Source: Podospora bellae-mahoneyi (taxonomy: Eukaryota; Ascomycota; Sordariomycetes; Sordariales; Podosporaceae). Taken from it: DNA of 64,000 nucleotides. Positions 48,567-60,880 of this stretch are shown one piece after another (position 1 is the stretch's first letter; each line of letters begins with the position of its first letter). The stretch is from the NCBI RefSeq assembly GCF_035222275.1, contig NC_085884.1:2108001-2172000 (forward strand). The letters run 5' to 3'. A program made the translations under genes and the position numbers. Under the pieces are notes generated by a model. That model had not been told where the DNA came from. It saw only the letters and a list, made by a program, of their open reading frames with translations, and ran no database searches.

Positions 48567-51140
48567 GTGAGGCCGGGTGAGCCGGGTGGGTGGGTTCCAT
48601 GGTTTTGGGAACCGTTATGTCGGGTGTGAAAGGAAAGTGCGAGAGAGGGAGGTTAATGAAGTGATGAGGTCATGATGGTGAAGGTGATGGCTTGGCGCTT
48701 GGGAAAGAGTGTGGTGTTGGATTCAACCTTGTAGCGTTCTAGCATGTTTCCTTTCTGGGGGTGAAGACTGTGGAGGATATCATTATTACAGCAGTGGGTG
48801 GGTTACTGTTGTAAGAGATTTGCTGAAGATCCAACGTCTCAACGACTATCGGATACTCTTAGGTAGCGCCTGGCGTTTTGCCTCGCTCGAATTCTCATGT
48901 TCTTCATGCACATCTTGATGGTACACCAAGACATCTATGTAGAGATGTTCAGCAGCAGAGGCTAGAATGATCACACAGTACGAACATCTACATGGTACAA
49001 AAGAGTACCTCGCCAAGTTTGCTTGGGTTGTGTTTGTATAAATGCGATTTCGATTTGGCACTCGGGAAGTTCGGAGTCCGCGGTCTTCAGTGTTAGTGCA
49101 AGTCATCAGGAGGTCAAAATTTGCGAGTTTTTGGTCATTTTTTGGGCCAGTTATCGCTCAAATTTCTCCACAGTTGCCTGGTAGCCCAACATGTACGGTG
49201 GCTGGACAAGTGCTGACATGAGGACTACCAACAAACAGTGATGTTCGCATGTGGTTGCTTGATCCTGTTGGTTCTGCGATAGTCCGGCGTATTCAGATCG
49301 CATTAAGAGCTGCACAAATCCTTCTGTCGGTATCTCTGGCTGCCGACGCCGGGAACGGTGTGAATGATTTTTCTGGTGGACGAATCAGAGTTTATAGCAG
49401 TCGAGGTCGACGATGACGGATAGCGCAAGAAAGAAGTGAAAGACGCTGCCGCCGGGATATTCCCCGTCGAGTCATCCGGAACCCTGCATTCTGCAAAAGA
49501 TCGAGACAGCACCACCACAGAGTTTTGACGGATTTCCAATCATGTCGTTGGGTAGAAATGAGCTGAATTGATAGCTCGATATGATAGTTCTCTTTGCTGA
49601 TCTGGTCTTGCATTTCCCATCCCATGAAAAGGGGCAACTTTCTGGGGGATAGCCTCTGTTCTGTTTGCGTATCAAAAGGCCAGCCACCAGGGAGGGACAG
49701 TTGGTCGGGCTCTTGTCTCGAGTCCGAGCCCGCGAACTGATATCGTGGTCTCCTTGAGCAGATCGTCGATCTGGATGATGCCGTCACGGCTTTTATGCGC
49801 CGAGACTCGGTAGAGCGGCCCCGAGGGTGGTATCGGGCGCAAAAAAAACGTGAGTGGGAGTTGGCGTTGTCAGTTTCTGTTTCTCATCATGTGGGGCAGA
49901 TCCTGGATGGACAAATGTGGAGTAAGCCGATGGTTGGCGATGGAGGGGTTCAAGGGCTTCATGGAGGGTGAAGAGCGTCCCGGTTTGTCCCTATATGGCC
50001 TTTGGTAATACCTGTGGCCTGTAAACTTTTCATTGAGTACAGCCTCATATAACTTTCCGCTGGACGAAAAGAAGTTGCGCAACTTATATGATATCTGTCT
50101 GGTGAAAGAATTTACACTGTGGTGTAAGCTGTGGGTTGGGTGAGGTGAACCGCCAAGTGCCAACGGTTAAGGCCCCGCTTGAAAACTGATTCATCAGCCT
50201 TGTAAGCTGAGTATTAACTCCGGTCTTACGACCAACGAGCTAGGGAGATATCGGCAACATATTGTACCGTCATCAAACCCTGGACAAATGAAAAGAAATA
50301 TTCGCGCTCTTTCGTATCTGTAGCCAAGTGAAAAGCCACCAAGTTAGGTATCAGAACCGACCACATGCCACAGCTGTGACACCCAAGACTAACACCATCT
50401 CCCTTCCCCCAAGGCTGACTCAAAGAATCGCACGAGGGCCTGCCACCTGATTGGATAGCGTTCATGATGCGGTGACATGGTCGGGGGCGTCTGTTGAAAA
50501 TTACTCCCCACACAGTGCAGCGTCACTGTGGACCCTTCATCGACAACCTTCCACGACGCCCAGCCCCAGAAAGGCACGAGAAGGCTCGGATGTACCGGAG
50601 TTGATGAGTACAAGCCGTGGAAGTGACATATGGAAGCCGCTTCGCTGCAAAGACCGAGCACGAATAGAATCGAGGAGAACAGTTGCCCATCTTTGGCCCC
50701 AAGAAAGAGGTTGGAATTACAAATCACCATGTCCTTGTATACCGGATCAGGGAAAGAGCTATGATGGGTCCTTTCTACCTCTACATGAAGCTTGCAATGT
50801 TTGGAGCTTCCTTTATAAGGTCTCTCAGGCCACACCCTGCCCACACCCTCTAGTTCCGGAACGGTCTGTTCCCCAAATCAAACCACACCAGTCTTTGTCC
50901 TTCATCTGATCCGGTACCTTGGTTCTGGATTCAGGGGGTCGAACTTGATTCCATTTATATGACGATAACGGCACTTTTATGCCATCTTCAGCCCTTGAAT
51001 CAGTATTCGCTATTACAACAACATCCGCCTACACGATATTATATTCAACGACCACGTACCATTGACCAGCATCCATTAGCCAGCATCACCTCCTGGGGAC
51101 CTCGAAAACAGCGTGTTATGTATAAGCTAGGAGAGTCCAG
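48567..51140. other. Gene-poor interval
   Basis: About 2.6 kb. Several frames of 70-150 codons (minus 49392-49787, plus 50451-50909, minus 50389-50844) overlap each other on opposite strands and carry no domain, so I do not call them. No RNA gene was confirmed; a tRNA-like hairpin at 50194-50210 was rejected. Confidence 0.45.
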
Positions 51141-53007
51141 ATGATGGCACATTTGAGATCACCTGGTATCCTCATGCCAGCCCTTGCGGGCTGGGTAATC
51201 CCCAGCCTCGCCCGAGGAGCCCTCGCACATGGGGGGCATGGCGGCATGGAGATGACAGAAGCCGACAAGCCTCTCCCAGAGGATCAATACCCACTGACAT
51301 ATTTCGCCCATCCGGACCACAAAGCGGCTATCTACGGACATATTGTCTTGATGGTTCTGGGTTGGATGTTTGTACTGCCCGCAGCTGTTATGCTATCCCT
51401 TGCTCGCTCAAGATACACCCTCTATGCGCAGTTCAGCTTCCTCGCTTTAAACACGAGTGGCATGCTGTTGGGTATCGTCTACAACGCCAGCACGCCGGAT
51501 CTCTACCCAAATAATGCCCACCACAAGATCGGATGGATCGTCACCATCGCTGCCGTATCCCAGGTGGCCATTGGACTTTTGGCACGCGTGGCCGGCATGA
51601 TGAAGAGGGGAGAGCTGGGCAGCGTGGGGGAACGCCAGGGTTTCATCCCCGTGTCGACTGAGGCCATTCAAGCCCACGAATCAGGATTTCCTGGTCTCTA
51701 CCGTCGGTTTTCCCATGACAGCGGACAGGGCACAGAGCTCGGCTCGGAAACTCTCCGCAGTCACTCTATCTCGTCACCTCCAACCTCTCTCACTATCCCT
51801 TCACATCTCGCTCACAAAGAGTACCAATATGACGACGGTTTTGAGGACGAAGATCTCGAGCACAACGTGCCATCGTTGAAAAAGACTGGCAAGGCTCTCT
51901 CGATGGTGGCAAAGGTGGCTGGCAAGATCTCGGATCGCTTCTGGAAAATCCTCATGTTTGCCTATAACTTTGTTGATCGGACGATTCTTCTCCTTAGCTT
52001 CATTTCACTCTGCACAGGGGTTATCACCTATGCCCGATTCTTTGTGAGTTTGAAAGTCTTCTGGTGATAGAGAATAGATGCTAACCATGATGATAGGAGG
52101 GCAACGGGATCTTTAGTGGTCTGGCACATTGGATCAAAGGGGGTGTTTTTGTCTGGTTGGGATGGTGGACGCTCGCTCGTTGGGCTGGCAGTTTTGGCGA
52201 TCTTGGATGGGTAAGACCTCTTGCTTTTTTCAAGTCTGTTACCCCTATTCTAACCATGTTTAGGCTTGGAATGTCCGTCCGAAAAAGGCGGGCCAGAAAT
52301 GGTGTCCTTCTGCCGAATTCGTCGAAAGTGCCCTCATCTTCTTTTATGGATCGACTAACGTCTTCCTCGAGCATCTCGGCAATTGGGGTGGTGAGTGGTC
52401 CTCTCAAGATTTGGAACACGTCTCTATTACGGTCTTGTTCATTGGCGGCGGTCTCTGCGGTATGCTCATCGAGTCGATACGCATTCGCAATCTTTTGAAC
52501 TTTCATGTTGTTGAAACCGCCCAGGAAGATCACATAGACAGGGACCAACTCCGCGAGCCAGAGACATACGCCTTTTCTCTCAACCCCATACCGGCTCTTG
52601 TGATCATTCTCACGGGCCTGATGATGAGCTCTCACACACAAGAGAGCATGATCTCGACCATGGTCCACAAGCAATGGGGCGATCTCATCACTGCTGCGTC
52701 GCTTTCCCGCGGCTTGAGTTATGTTGTTATGTACCTCAAGCCGCCCAAGACGATTTACCCCTCGAGGCCACCAACGGAGTTGTTGACGGCTTTTGGTCTT
52801 ACCGCTGGCGGTTTCATGTTCATGGCTAGTTCCAGTGACACGGTCGACGGCATGATCCACTATCAGCTCAACCCGATGTTCATGTACACGGTTTCCATGG
52901 GCTTCGTTGCGTTGATGATGGCGTGGGTAATTTTGCTGGTGGCGTTGAAGGGGTGGGCGGAGAAACGGGAGGCGGCGGGTAGGTTGACTGGAAAGGCGTT
53001 TCCGTGA
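51141..53007 (+). CDS. Ytp1-like multispanning membrane protein (DUF2427 + Ytp1 C-terminal domain)
   Basis: Three exons, 51141-52043, 52097-52210 and 52264-53007, give 586 residues; a second ATG follows directly. A signal-like hydrophobic start (GILMPALAGWVIPSLARGAL) leads to HGGHGGMEM. Four membrane helices follow in the DUF2427 part (HIVLMVLGWMFVLPAAVMLS; FSFLALNTSGMLLGIVYN; WIVTIAAVSQVAIGLLARV). A soluble acidic loop (about 165-270; FEDEDLEHN) separates this from the Ytp1 C-terminal domain with more helices (ILLLSFISLCTGVITYARFF, GVFVWLGWWTLARW) and conserved HEHLGNW-type sequence (LEHLGNWGGEW), MMSSHTQESMISTMVHKQWG, and SRPPTELLTAFGLTAGG. The family occurs throughout fungi, and its molecular function is unknown. 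His-rich motifs hint at metal handling, which is inference only. Confidence 0.92.
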
Positions 53008-54043
53008 ACGGTCTCTGCCTGCTGATCTTCTCATGGAGATAAAGGAGAAGGCTCAACCACGACGATGGAAAATGACGATGACCATGTGTGGAAGAAAAGA
53101 AAAGTTGGAGGAAGTTCGGTTTCGGAAATTCCTTCACGTCGCTTCCAGAGATACCCCGTTTTATACCACCTTTTTGGAGATTTTTATGTTGCATCACACG
53201 CTCTCTTGATTTTTGTACACTCGTTCACAGTTGATACCCTTTACATACATACATACGATAGTTGGAATTCGTTTGGGGAATGAGGGGAATACATGGATAC
53301 AGGAGTGCTGGATGGATGAAGAATATGGCTATGATACAGGAGTACATGATTTTGATTGGGAAAGAAGGGGCAAGGGGAGGAAGTAATGACTATTGCTTAA
53401 TGGAGTTGGGTTGTTTTAGGTATAAATGGGGATTGAACAAGGGGGTTGGTTCACCTCTGTCTATACTGAAATCAGATGACGAAGGGGCTTTGTGAGTGGT
53501 GGTTTGTGAATGTCTGATGTGCTCGAGGGGTAAAGGGGTAAAGTTGCGATATGGCTATGTGGGGTTTTACAATGAGTTGGACCAAAAGAAATAAACACAC
53601 TTGAGGGAGGCAATCAGGCTACTACTCTCCAAAGTGTTGTACGTCACAACACTCACCTTGACATGCATCTTGACTTGCACCTCACTCGCACATCCTGTGT
53701 GGTTTCCCACCAAATTAAACCTTCTATTTCAAACGCTGATACCAGAAAAGGATATACAACTACCTGCCAATGCCCGATGCCACAGCAATCTCCGCGTAAA
53801 ATAATACAGGATATCAAAAGAATAAAACAGAACAAATAACGAATCGGAGTGACTTTTTCCAATCATAACTATACCCTTCCTACCCCCCGTGTGCTTTCCT
53901 AACCAGTTCCCGTTTCCCTGGGTATACACCACCCTTTCCCTTTCCCCCCCTCCCCGCCGAAAAAAACATTCCTGCTCAGTCCACCGAGCCCTTCCCAACA
54001 TGTTAAAAAGAAAGAAAGCACAAAAACAAACACAAATCAGACA
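53008..54043. other. Convergent 3' spacer
   Basis: About 1 kb between the convergent Ytp1-like and F-box genes. Only short frames; nothing supported. Confidence 0.5.
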
Positions 54044-56054
54044 TCAATCATCAGGGTAGTACTCCTTAATGTTGGAAACAAACCGACAACTCTCCCGATC
54101 AAACCGTTTAAAGAACCTACCCGCCGCGATAAAAAGCTCCTCTGGAATTTCAGCCGGATCCGTGATAATCTCCACATTCTCCTGCGCAATTCTGAGGCGA
54201 CAATACGCCGGTCTCCTACAACGAATCAGTCACACACTCTCAAAAAAAACCGGGAGCATGGCGTTGCGCAAGGGGAGGCAACTTACACGCAAGTATAAAA
54301 AATCTTGTCAGTCGGCCGCCGGCCATACCCCATCTCGGAATACATATCAAATCTTCCACCTTCCACCCTTGCATCCTCATGCGAGACCGTATGCGGATCC
54401 GGCAGCATCATATTCTTGCTTCTCCACCCGTTGATAACGCCCACATACCCGTACCTCTTGTGCCTAAAAACCTGTCCAATCTTGTAGTGCACCGACCGCT
54501 GAATGTCCTCTGTGTACCTTCTATGACACGCTGTTGACCCCCGGTTGTCGAGATTGTTCATCATTCGGATGATATCCGGTACGTGCTGCCACCCGACGCG
54601 GTCATCCATGGCCATAGGCTGGCGTTTGAGGAATGAGTCGTACGCTTCGTACACGGGCGAGAGATACTTCTCGAGGATCCATAAATCTTCTGACCAGTGT
54701 TGTGAACATTCTGCCAGGAGCCTGGACAGGGAGTCACTCCACCGAAATGTGGCTGGATCCTTGGTCATGAGGTCAGCCCACATGGCGGCGTATTTGGCTG
54801 TGTTGAGGTTGCGAAGAGGAACACCGGTACGGAGGCGGCCGGTAGAGATGATCTTGGGGTCGTTTTCGGGAAGCGTGTACACCTCAGCCCATGAGGCCTT
54901 GAGGTTTTTTGCCATTCGCTGGACGATGATGGGCACGGGCGACGGCTGGAAACTGGCAGAGTCGTCGTCGCTTTCCCAGCCATGTTCAACTAACTTGGCG
55001 CGAAGGTGTTCGATGGGCACCTCGTGATCTGAGGTGAAGGGATCGATGTACATGCGGTGCAAAGCTGTCGGTCGCTTGTTGCTCCACACAAGCTCGCCGT
55101 CCAGGTCTTCGCCGGCGGGCGGCTCGACGCTGACATAGGCATGACCTGGGAAGTTGAGACAGGCGGCATTTATTCCCAACCGTTGGGCCACGCAAACGAA
55201 GATGGCAGCCGCAACCAGGGGGAGCGACGCGTGCTCCCTTTCGGATAGGACGTGTCCAATAAGGCAGTACTGCAGATTGCGATACTCGCTGATGGGGAAC
55301 TCGGCGCCAATGTAATTCTTGAGTCGAAGCCAGCGCATCAGGTTAATGGCTTTGTCTCTCGTGTTGAACCTTTTGGAATGTGGATGCTCCGTGATGTATT
55401 GGATGGCGTACTGATCAAGCGTCCGGGCGATCTGTGGAAGCTATTAGCTATAAGCCTAGTAGAGCTATAGGAACAACTTACGTAGTTAAGATCATGATCC
55501 TGGTCGTGCAAGACAAACATGTCAAAAGCCCCCAGCGCAGCATCGAGATGTTCCCTGCTGTTGAGACGCCCTTGGTAACTGAACCATACCTCCACTGCTA
55601 GTCCCCTATGAAGACTGTCCAAGGTGGCTTGCGCCCAGTACTTCTTCGCCAACACATACTCGTCCGAGTCATCAATGTAGCGCTGATCCAGCAAGTAGTC
55701 CTTGACATCTAGGCCAAGCTCACAGATGGCTGCTACCCTCCTGGCCTGACCTCTGGTGGTCCTCACGATACCATCCAGCCATCGTTCCACCCGAAAGTTT
55801 GTTCTCCGCCTCTTCAGCCACAAGTCCTTCCAGCCAACCGAAGAGGCTCTGGCTTTGAGCTTCTTCTCGAGGTTGTGTCTCGCATCCCAAAAGTGGAAAC
55901 AACGCAGACAATAAGTTCGCCACAGCAGGGGCTCGTTCGCGATATTATGTAGGCGTCGTGATGCTAGCTGGAAGATGCGGAGGTTGTCTTCAGCAGACAC
56001 AAAGTGAAGGACGTGACGGATGATCTCATCGGGGAAGTCGGAGAGTTGAGCCAT
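54044..56054 (-). CDS. FBXO21-like protein: F-box + SirB1/transglutaminase-like + YccV (HspQ-like) domains
   Basis: Three exons, 56054-55482, 55431-54287 and 54215-54044, give 629 residues. The F-box is at about 4-50 (LSDFPDEIIRHVLHFVSAED...LWRTYC). A SirB1-type transglutaminase-like core covers about 180-340 (NLMRWLRLKNYIGAEFPISE, NLQYCLIGHVLSEREHASLP, INAACLNFPGHAYVSVEP). A helical linker follows, and then a hemimethylated-DNA-binding-type YccV domain at about 505-600 (YKIGQVFRHKRYGYVGVING, DKIFYTC). This trio matches FBXO21 of animals. The F-box implies an SCF ubiquitin ligase adaptor, with the substrate unknown. The last donor GTGTAAGT-type junction leaves GT|G, and reading on would stop at once. 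Confidence 0.93.
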
Positions 56055-56759
56055 CGCAGTGTAGTTTCGAGGGCGATCTGGCGGAATTCTCCTATGTGGT
56101 TCGGATGGTCGGAGGGAGCTCGAGAGGGAGCAGCGGCGCGCGATGATTCAACCGGGGAGCGCTTTATACCAGTGGCGGCCGCTCATACACGGGAGTCTCA
56201 AAGACGGGGATGCTCTGGAAGAGTTTGAAGTCATTTGCCATTGGCAAACCTTACTTTGCTAGCTCTCGGGACTTGCGCAGGCGCAAAGCGCGTCATCGCC
56301 GGACCAGCCTCATGTAGAAATGCTTATCAGTAGTAATTAATTTCTCGATAGCGCAGCGGTTGGGTGGCCCGAGCTCCTTATTCCTCAACGTTGTTGGGCC
56401 CCTCAGGTCTGTTGCGCAGCTGCAAGACATGGAGCCCCGCCCACCAAAAACGTCCCAGCCGGCAATCCTTGGCCGGGATCCCCTATCGACCGCGGGGTAG
56501 CAGTTAAATTTACTGGAGCCCCTCCGCCACCGCCCACCACCACGCCGTTCTGCTTCCCCGTCCCTTGTTCTCGTCTGAAGTTGCTCCCGGACCGTGACTC
56601 ACGGATTGGCTGACAGGTCCCTTATTTCGGTTTCAGGGGACGCAAATATTCCCATTTAGGCCACTACCATCGCCCTCGACCGAATCCCTTTCCAAAGCCA
56701 CCTACAGGCCAACACCAAACACACCCCGTCCACATCGACAATCTCGGAGAATCGTCACC
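56055..56759. promoter_or_regulatory. Bidirectional promoter, F-box gene / THS1
   Basis: About 700 bases between divergent start codons. The THS1 leader lies at about 56600-56759. No specific operator was identified. Confidence 0.55.
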
Positions 56760-59226
56760 ATGGAGAAGGTTGAAAAGGTTACCGAAGCCCTCAAGAAGGC
56801 CACAATCGGCGGCGATGAGAAGAAGGCCAAGAAGGAGAAGAAGGCAGCCCCTGCCGCCGATGCCAGCGCCGGCCCCCTCGAGATGAACCCCCCTCCATCC
56901 TTCATCCAGGAGCGTATCGACCTGTTCGACCGCCTGTACAAGGAACAGCAGGAAGAAATTGCCAGTAGACCTCGCGAGGACATCACAATCACAATGCCAG
57001 ATGGCACCATCAAGGTCGGCAAATCGTACGAGACCACCCCCGCCGAAATTGCCAAGGGCATCTCCAACAGCCTCTTCAAGCGCACTGTTGTTGCGAGAAT
57101 TGATGGCGAGACATTGTGGGATCTCGAGCGTCCCCTCGAGAAGAGCTGCAAGCTTGAGCTTCTGGACTTCAACGACGACCAGGGCAAGTTTGTCTTCTGG
57201 CATTCCAGCGCACATATTCTTGGCGAGGCCTGCGAGCGGAGGTTCGGTTGCTCGCTGTGCATTGGTCCCCCAGTGGACAATGGTTTCTACTACGAAATGG
57301 CTCTGCCAGATGGTGCCGCTGTTCAGTCCACAGACTGGGCGCCACTTGAGAGCATTGTCAGCAAGGTGGTCAAGGAGAAGCAGCCTTTCCAGAGACTCGA
57401 GATGAGCAAGGAGGACCTGCTCAAGATGTTTGCCTACAACAAGTACAAGCAGCACATCATCAAGGACAAGATTGAGGATGGCACCAAGACCACAGTTTAC
57501 AGGAACGGCCCCTTGATCGATTTGTGCAGAGGCCCCCACGTCCCCGACACTGGCAGAATCGAGGCTTTTGCCATCATGAAGAACTCGTCTTCTTACTTCC
57601 TCGGTGATGCGAACAACGACTCCCTTCAGAGAATTTACGGTGTATCTTTCCCCGACAAGAAGCAAATGGCTGCCCATAAGAAGTTTTTGGAGGAGGCCGC
57701 TAAGCGCGACCACCGCTTGATTGGCAAGCAGCAAGAGTTGTTCTATTTTGAGGAGTGCTCGCCCGGTTCGGCCATGTGGCTGCCCCACGGTATGCGCATC
57801 CACAATGCGATTATGGATTACATCAAGGAGGAGTACTGGGCCCGTGGCTACGACGAGGTCATGACTCCCAATATGTTTAATGTGTCTCTTTGGGAGCAAT
57901 CTGGCCACTTGGCGCATTACAAGGAGGACATGTTCCTTCTTGACGTGGACAAGGAGCAGTTCGGTCTCAAGCCCATGAACTGCCCGGCCCACGCCATGAT
58001 GTTCCGTCACAGAGAGCGCAGTCACAAGGAACTTCCCCTCCGCCTTGCCGATTTCGGTGTCCTCCACCGTAACGAAGCCAGCGGTGCGCTCAGCGGTCTC
58101 ACCAGAGTGAGAAGATTCCAGCAGGATGATGCCCACATCTTCTGCCGCGAGGACCAGATCAAGGAGGAAGTTGCCGATCTCTTCGACTTCATGCGCAAGT
58201 TCTACGGTATCCTCGGCCTCACATTCAAGCTCAAGCTTTCTACTCGCCCAGAAAAGTTCCTTGGTGAGATCGAGACATGGGACCGCGCCGAGTCTCGTCT
58301 TAAGGAGGCTCTTGACGAGTTTGCTGCCTCTGACAAGGATGGTGGTGTCTCTTGGGAGCTCAACCCTGGTGATGGTGCCTTCTACGGCCCCAAGATTGAT
58401 ATCGCTGTGCTGGACTGCCTCAACAGACCGTGGCAGTGCGCCACCATCCAGCTTGACTTCCAGCAGCCCCAGAACTTCTCCCTCGAGTACCAGACTGGCG
58501 AGGCTGTGCAAAAGGGTGAGACCAAGGCTGCTGTTGAGGAGCCTGCTCCTCCTGCTCCTGAGGCCGAGGCCGAGAAGGACAAGGACGGCAAGGAGAAGAA
58601 GAAGCCTCTTCTCATCAAGAAGGCTCTTTCTCCTGGCTGTGCCCGTCCTGTCATGATCCACCGTGCCATGGCTGGCAGTATCGAGCGCTTCACTGCCATT
58701 TTGGCTGAGCACTTTGCCGGCAAGTGGCCATTCTGGATGTCGCCTCGCCAGGTTATCGTTATCCCCGTTGGCATGGGCTTCTTGGATTACGCTAAGGAGG
58801 TCGCTGCCCTGCTGAAGAACGAGAAGTTTTATGCCGGTATGTTGTTCCTTCACACCCCTATTTTCGACTTCAAGTCTAATTGTGTGATTCCAAGATGTCG
58901 ACAGCTCCGGCAATACCCTTCAGAAGAAGATTCGCAACGGCCAGCTCGCCCAATGTAAGTTACAACAATCCAAGCGCATTTAATTCTCGAAGAGAAACTA
59001 ACCTGGTCTTTTAGACAACTTCGTCTTCGTGGTCGGCGACGACGAGATGCGCAACCGCAAGGTCAACATCCGCTATCGCGACGACACCTCCACCCAGGCG
59101 AGAGATGTGCCTTTTGACTTGGACGAGGCCATTCAGAAGCTCAGGCAGCTCAAGTCTGACAGGGGCATGTACAACCCCTTTCCTCATGTGGCCGAGGCGA
59201 GGAAGGAGGAGGAGGTCAAGGCTTAG
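56760..59226 (+). CDS. THS1: Threonyl-tRNA synthetase, cytoplasmic type
   Basis: Three exons, 56760-58836, 58895-58954 and 59015-59226, give 782 residues. A Lys/Ala-rich eukaryotic N-terminal extension (1-40) precedes a TGS domain (about 75-140; [20 protein letters not shown]), the editing domain ([28 protein letters not shown]) and the class II catalytic core. Motif 2 is [14 protein letters not shown] and motif 3 is [19 protein letters not shown]. Zinc ligands fit C408 (MNCPAH), H459 (DDAHIF) and H634 (MIHRA). The C-terminal anticodon-binding domain follows (IVIPVGMGF..., [11 protein letters not shown]). It charges tRNA-Thr in the cytosol. A 40-odd-residue Ala/Glu/Lys/Pro insertion (about 575-625) lies just before motif 3. 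A 749-codon antisense frame is a codon-bias shadow. Confidence 0.97.
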
Positions 59227-59955
59227 ATGAATGAATGAAATGAAAAAATCAGGGTAGAAAAAGTAGAAGTCATTCCATCGAACCTGTTTCTTGCCTGCCG
59301 GTATACCATGAATCTGTAGCTTTTAGTGGTTTTTTGGTATTGCTTAAAGCAGGGGTTTGGGGGAGCACTGGTGTTGGTGTTGGTGTTGGTGGTGGTGTGG
59401 TGTTTGTAGCAGAAATACGAGGTAAAAAAACCCTTTCGACAAACAAACCAACTCGAGATATTGGTTATGATGCAAGCCAAGCATGTTTACTAAGAATTCA
59501 GGGGTAGCTCGCAATACTCCCTGGAAGTTGGTCGGCTTGACAACGGACTAAAGAGAGCTGTCCAAAAAAGAAAAAAAAGGTATCATTCAAAAGCTGAAGC
59601 AAGGCACTCTACAAGATAATCCAATATACAACGCAAAAGCCGCAACAAAAAGCCAAAAAACAAAAACTAATCGTACTACTTCATCATGTTGAATTGGTAT
59701 CCCTTTTCCCCCTTCCCATTTTGTTCCCCAATCTCTCTCCCTCCATCATAAGAAAAAAAGAAAAAGAGGACTCAGAGGTTTGTTACATAAAAGTTGAGTG
59801 TGCAATCATGCATAGCCTCATGCGTCCAGTGTGTGTTGCGTGTGTCGTCAGGTATCTTTTAACAAAAACCACCCCCTTTTTTATCATTTTTCTTTCCCCA
59901 ACTAATAATCCCAGTTCCTATTTTGCCCCTCAAAAAACCCTTTTCCATACAAAAC
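59227..59955. other. Convergent 3' spacer THS1/CHO1
   Basis: About 730 bases, with (GT)-rich trinucleotide stretches near 59370-59400 and poly-A runs. No gene is seen. Confidence 0.5.
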
Positions 59956-60880
59956 CTAAGGCTTAGGGATATGAATCGTCTTGCTGCACATCAAACACCC
60001 ATGAACAGCAAACATGAGCGCCACCGGGTGAAACTCTAGGAGGGTGCCCGTGAACAAAGTGCCCAGAGGCAACGCCTCGTGAATCCAGCCTTTGGAGATC
60101 CAATACGCCATCACCGCGTCGGTAGCCAACGTTGTAGGGATGGGGGTTCCCTCAAAGTACTTTGCCTTTCCTGTGGCGTCCTTTGGGATGGCGGCGGCAG
60201 TGACGTTGAACCGGGCCAGTCTCGTCAGGCCGCACAAGACAAAGAAGCCGAGGAGGAGGTGGTCGACTGGTGTGCGGAGGCCCATGGCGAAGGCGGCTGA
60301 GGCTGGGGCTACGCCGAACGAGATCTTGCAAGACACAAAGCTTGTCAGTAAAAGAGAAAGGTGGGCTGCTGGGAGATGGGGGGAAGACATACAAGATCGG
60401 CAAGCGAATCCAGCTCCTGCCCCATCATGCTGCTCTTTTTCCTCCACCGCGCAACTTTACCGTCGAAAAAGTCAAAGAACAACCCCAGAGGCAGGAACCC
60501 CAGCGCCCAGTAGAGCGTCGAGTGGGCTTCCGTGTTCAGCGCCGAGGCGAGGGGACCCGTGGCGATGCAGTACCGCAGAGAGGAAAAGACGGAGAGGATG
60601 CCGCAGAGGCCGTTGAGCTCGGTGATGAGGTCGGCCAGGTGGAGGGCGCGAACGAGGGAGAAGTGGCCTACATCGGACGAGAGGAGGAGGTCTTGCTTGT
60701 TGTCTTTTACTGTTGGTGGGTGGGGCGTTAGTTTCACTGGGTGGTGGTTTGGGACAGAAAAGCTCGGGAAATAGCGGGGGAGGGGAGAATGAACATACGC
60801 GCTGGCGACTTGGAGACGGAGGCATCGTTGCTGCAGGAGGCGGCAGACCCGGAGGCCGCGACGCTTGTTCTCTTTGACAT
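59956..60880 (-). CDS. CHO1: CDP-diacylglycerol--serine O-phosphatidyltransferase (PS synthase)
   Basis: Three exons, 60880-60799, 60709-60393 and 60324-59956, give 255 residues. The Ser/Ala-rich cytosolic N-terminus [15 protein letters not shown] is followed by [19 protein letters not shown] and the CDP-alcohol phosphotransferase signature DG-x2-AR-x8-G-x3-D-x3-D, seen as [20 protein letters not shown] then LAD; intron 2 cuts right after this motif. Later membrane helices include [20 protein letters not shown] and [15 protein letters not shown]. The enzyme makes phosphatidylserine from CDP-DAG and serine in the ER, the fungal route that animals lack (family knowledge). Length is near yeast Cho1 (276). 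Confidence 0.96.

Noticed and set aside
50194-50210. tRNA-Thr-like anticodon hairpin (TCAGC-CTTGTAA-GCTGA)
   Set aside because: No pairing acceptor stem, D-arm or T-arm at the required distances on either strand.
49392-50909. Frames of 97-152 codons between the beta-lactamase and Ytp1-like genes
   Set aside because: Mutually overlapping on both strands with no recognisable content.
56664-58913. 749-codon minus-strand open frame
   Set aside because: Antisense shadow of threonyl-tRNA synthetase caused by the same codon bias; no domain.
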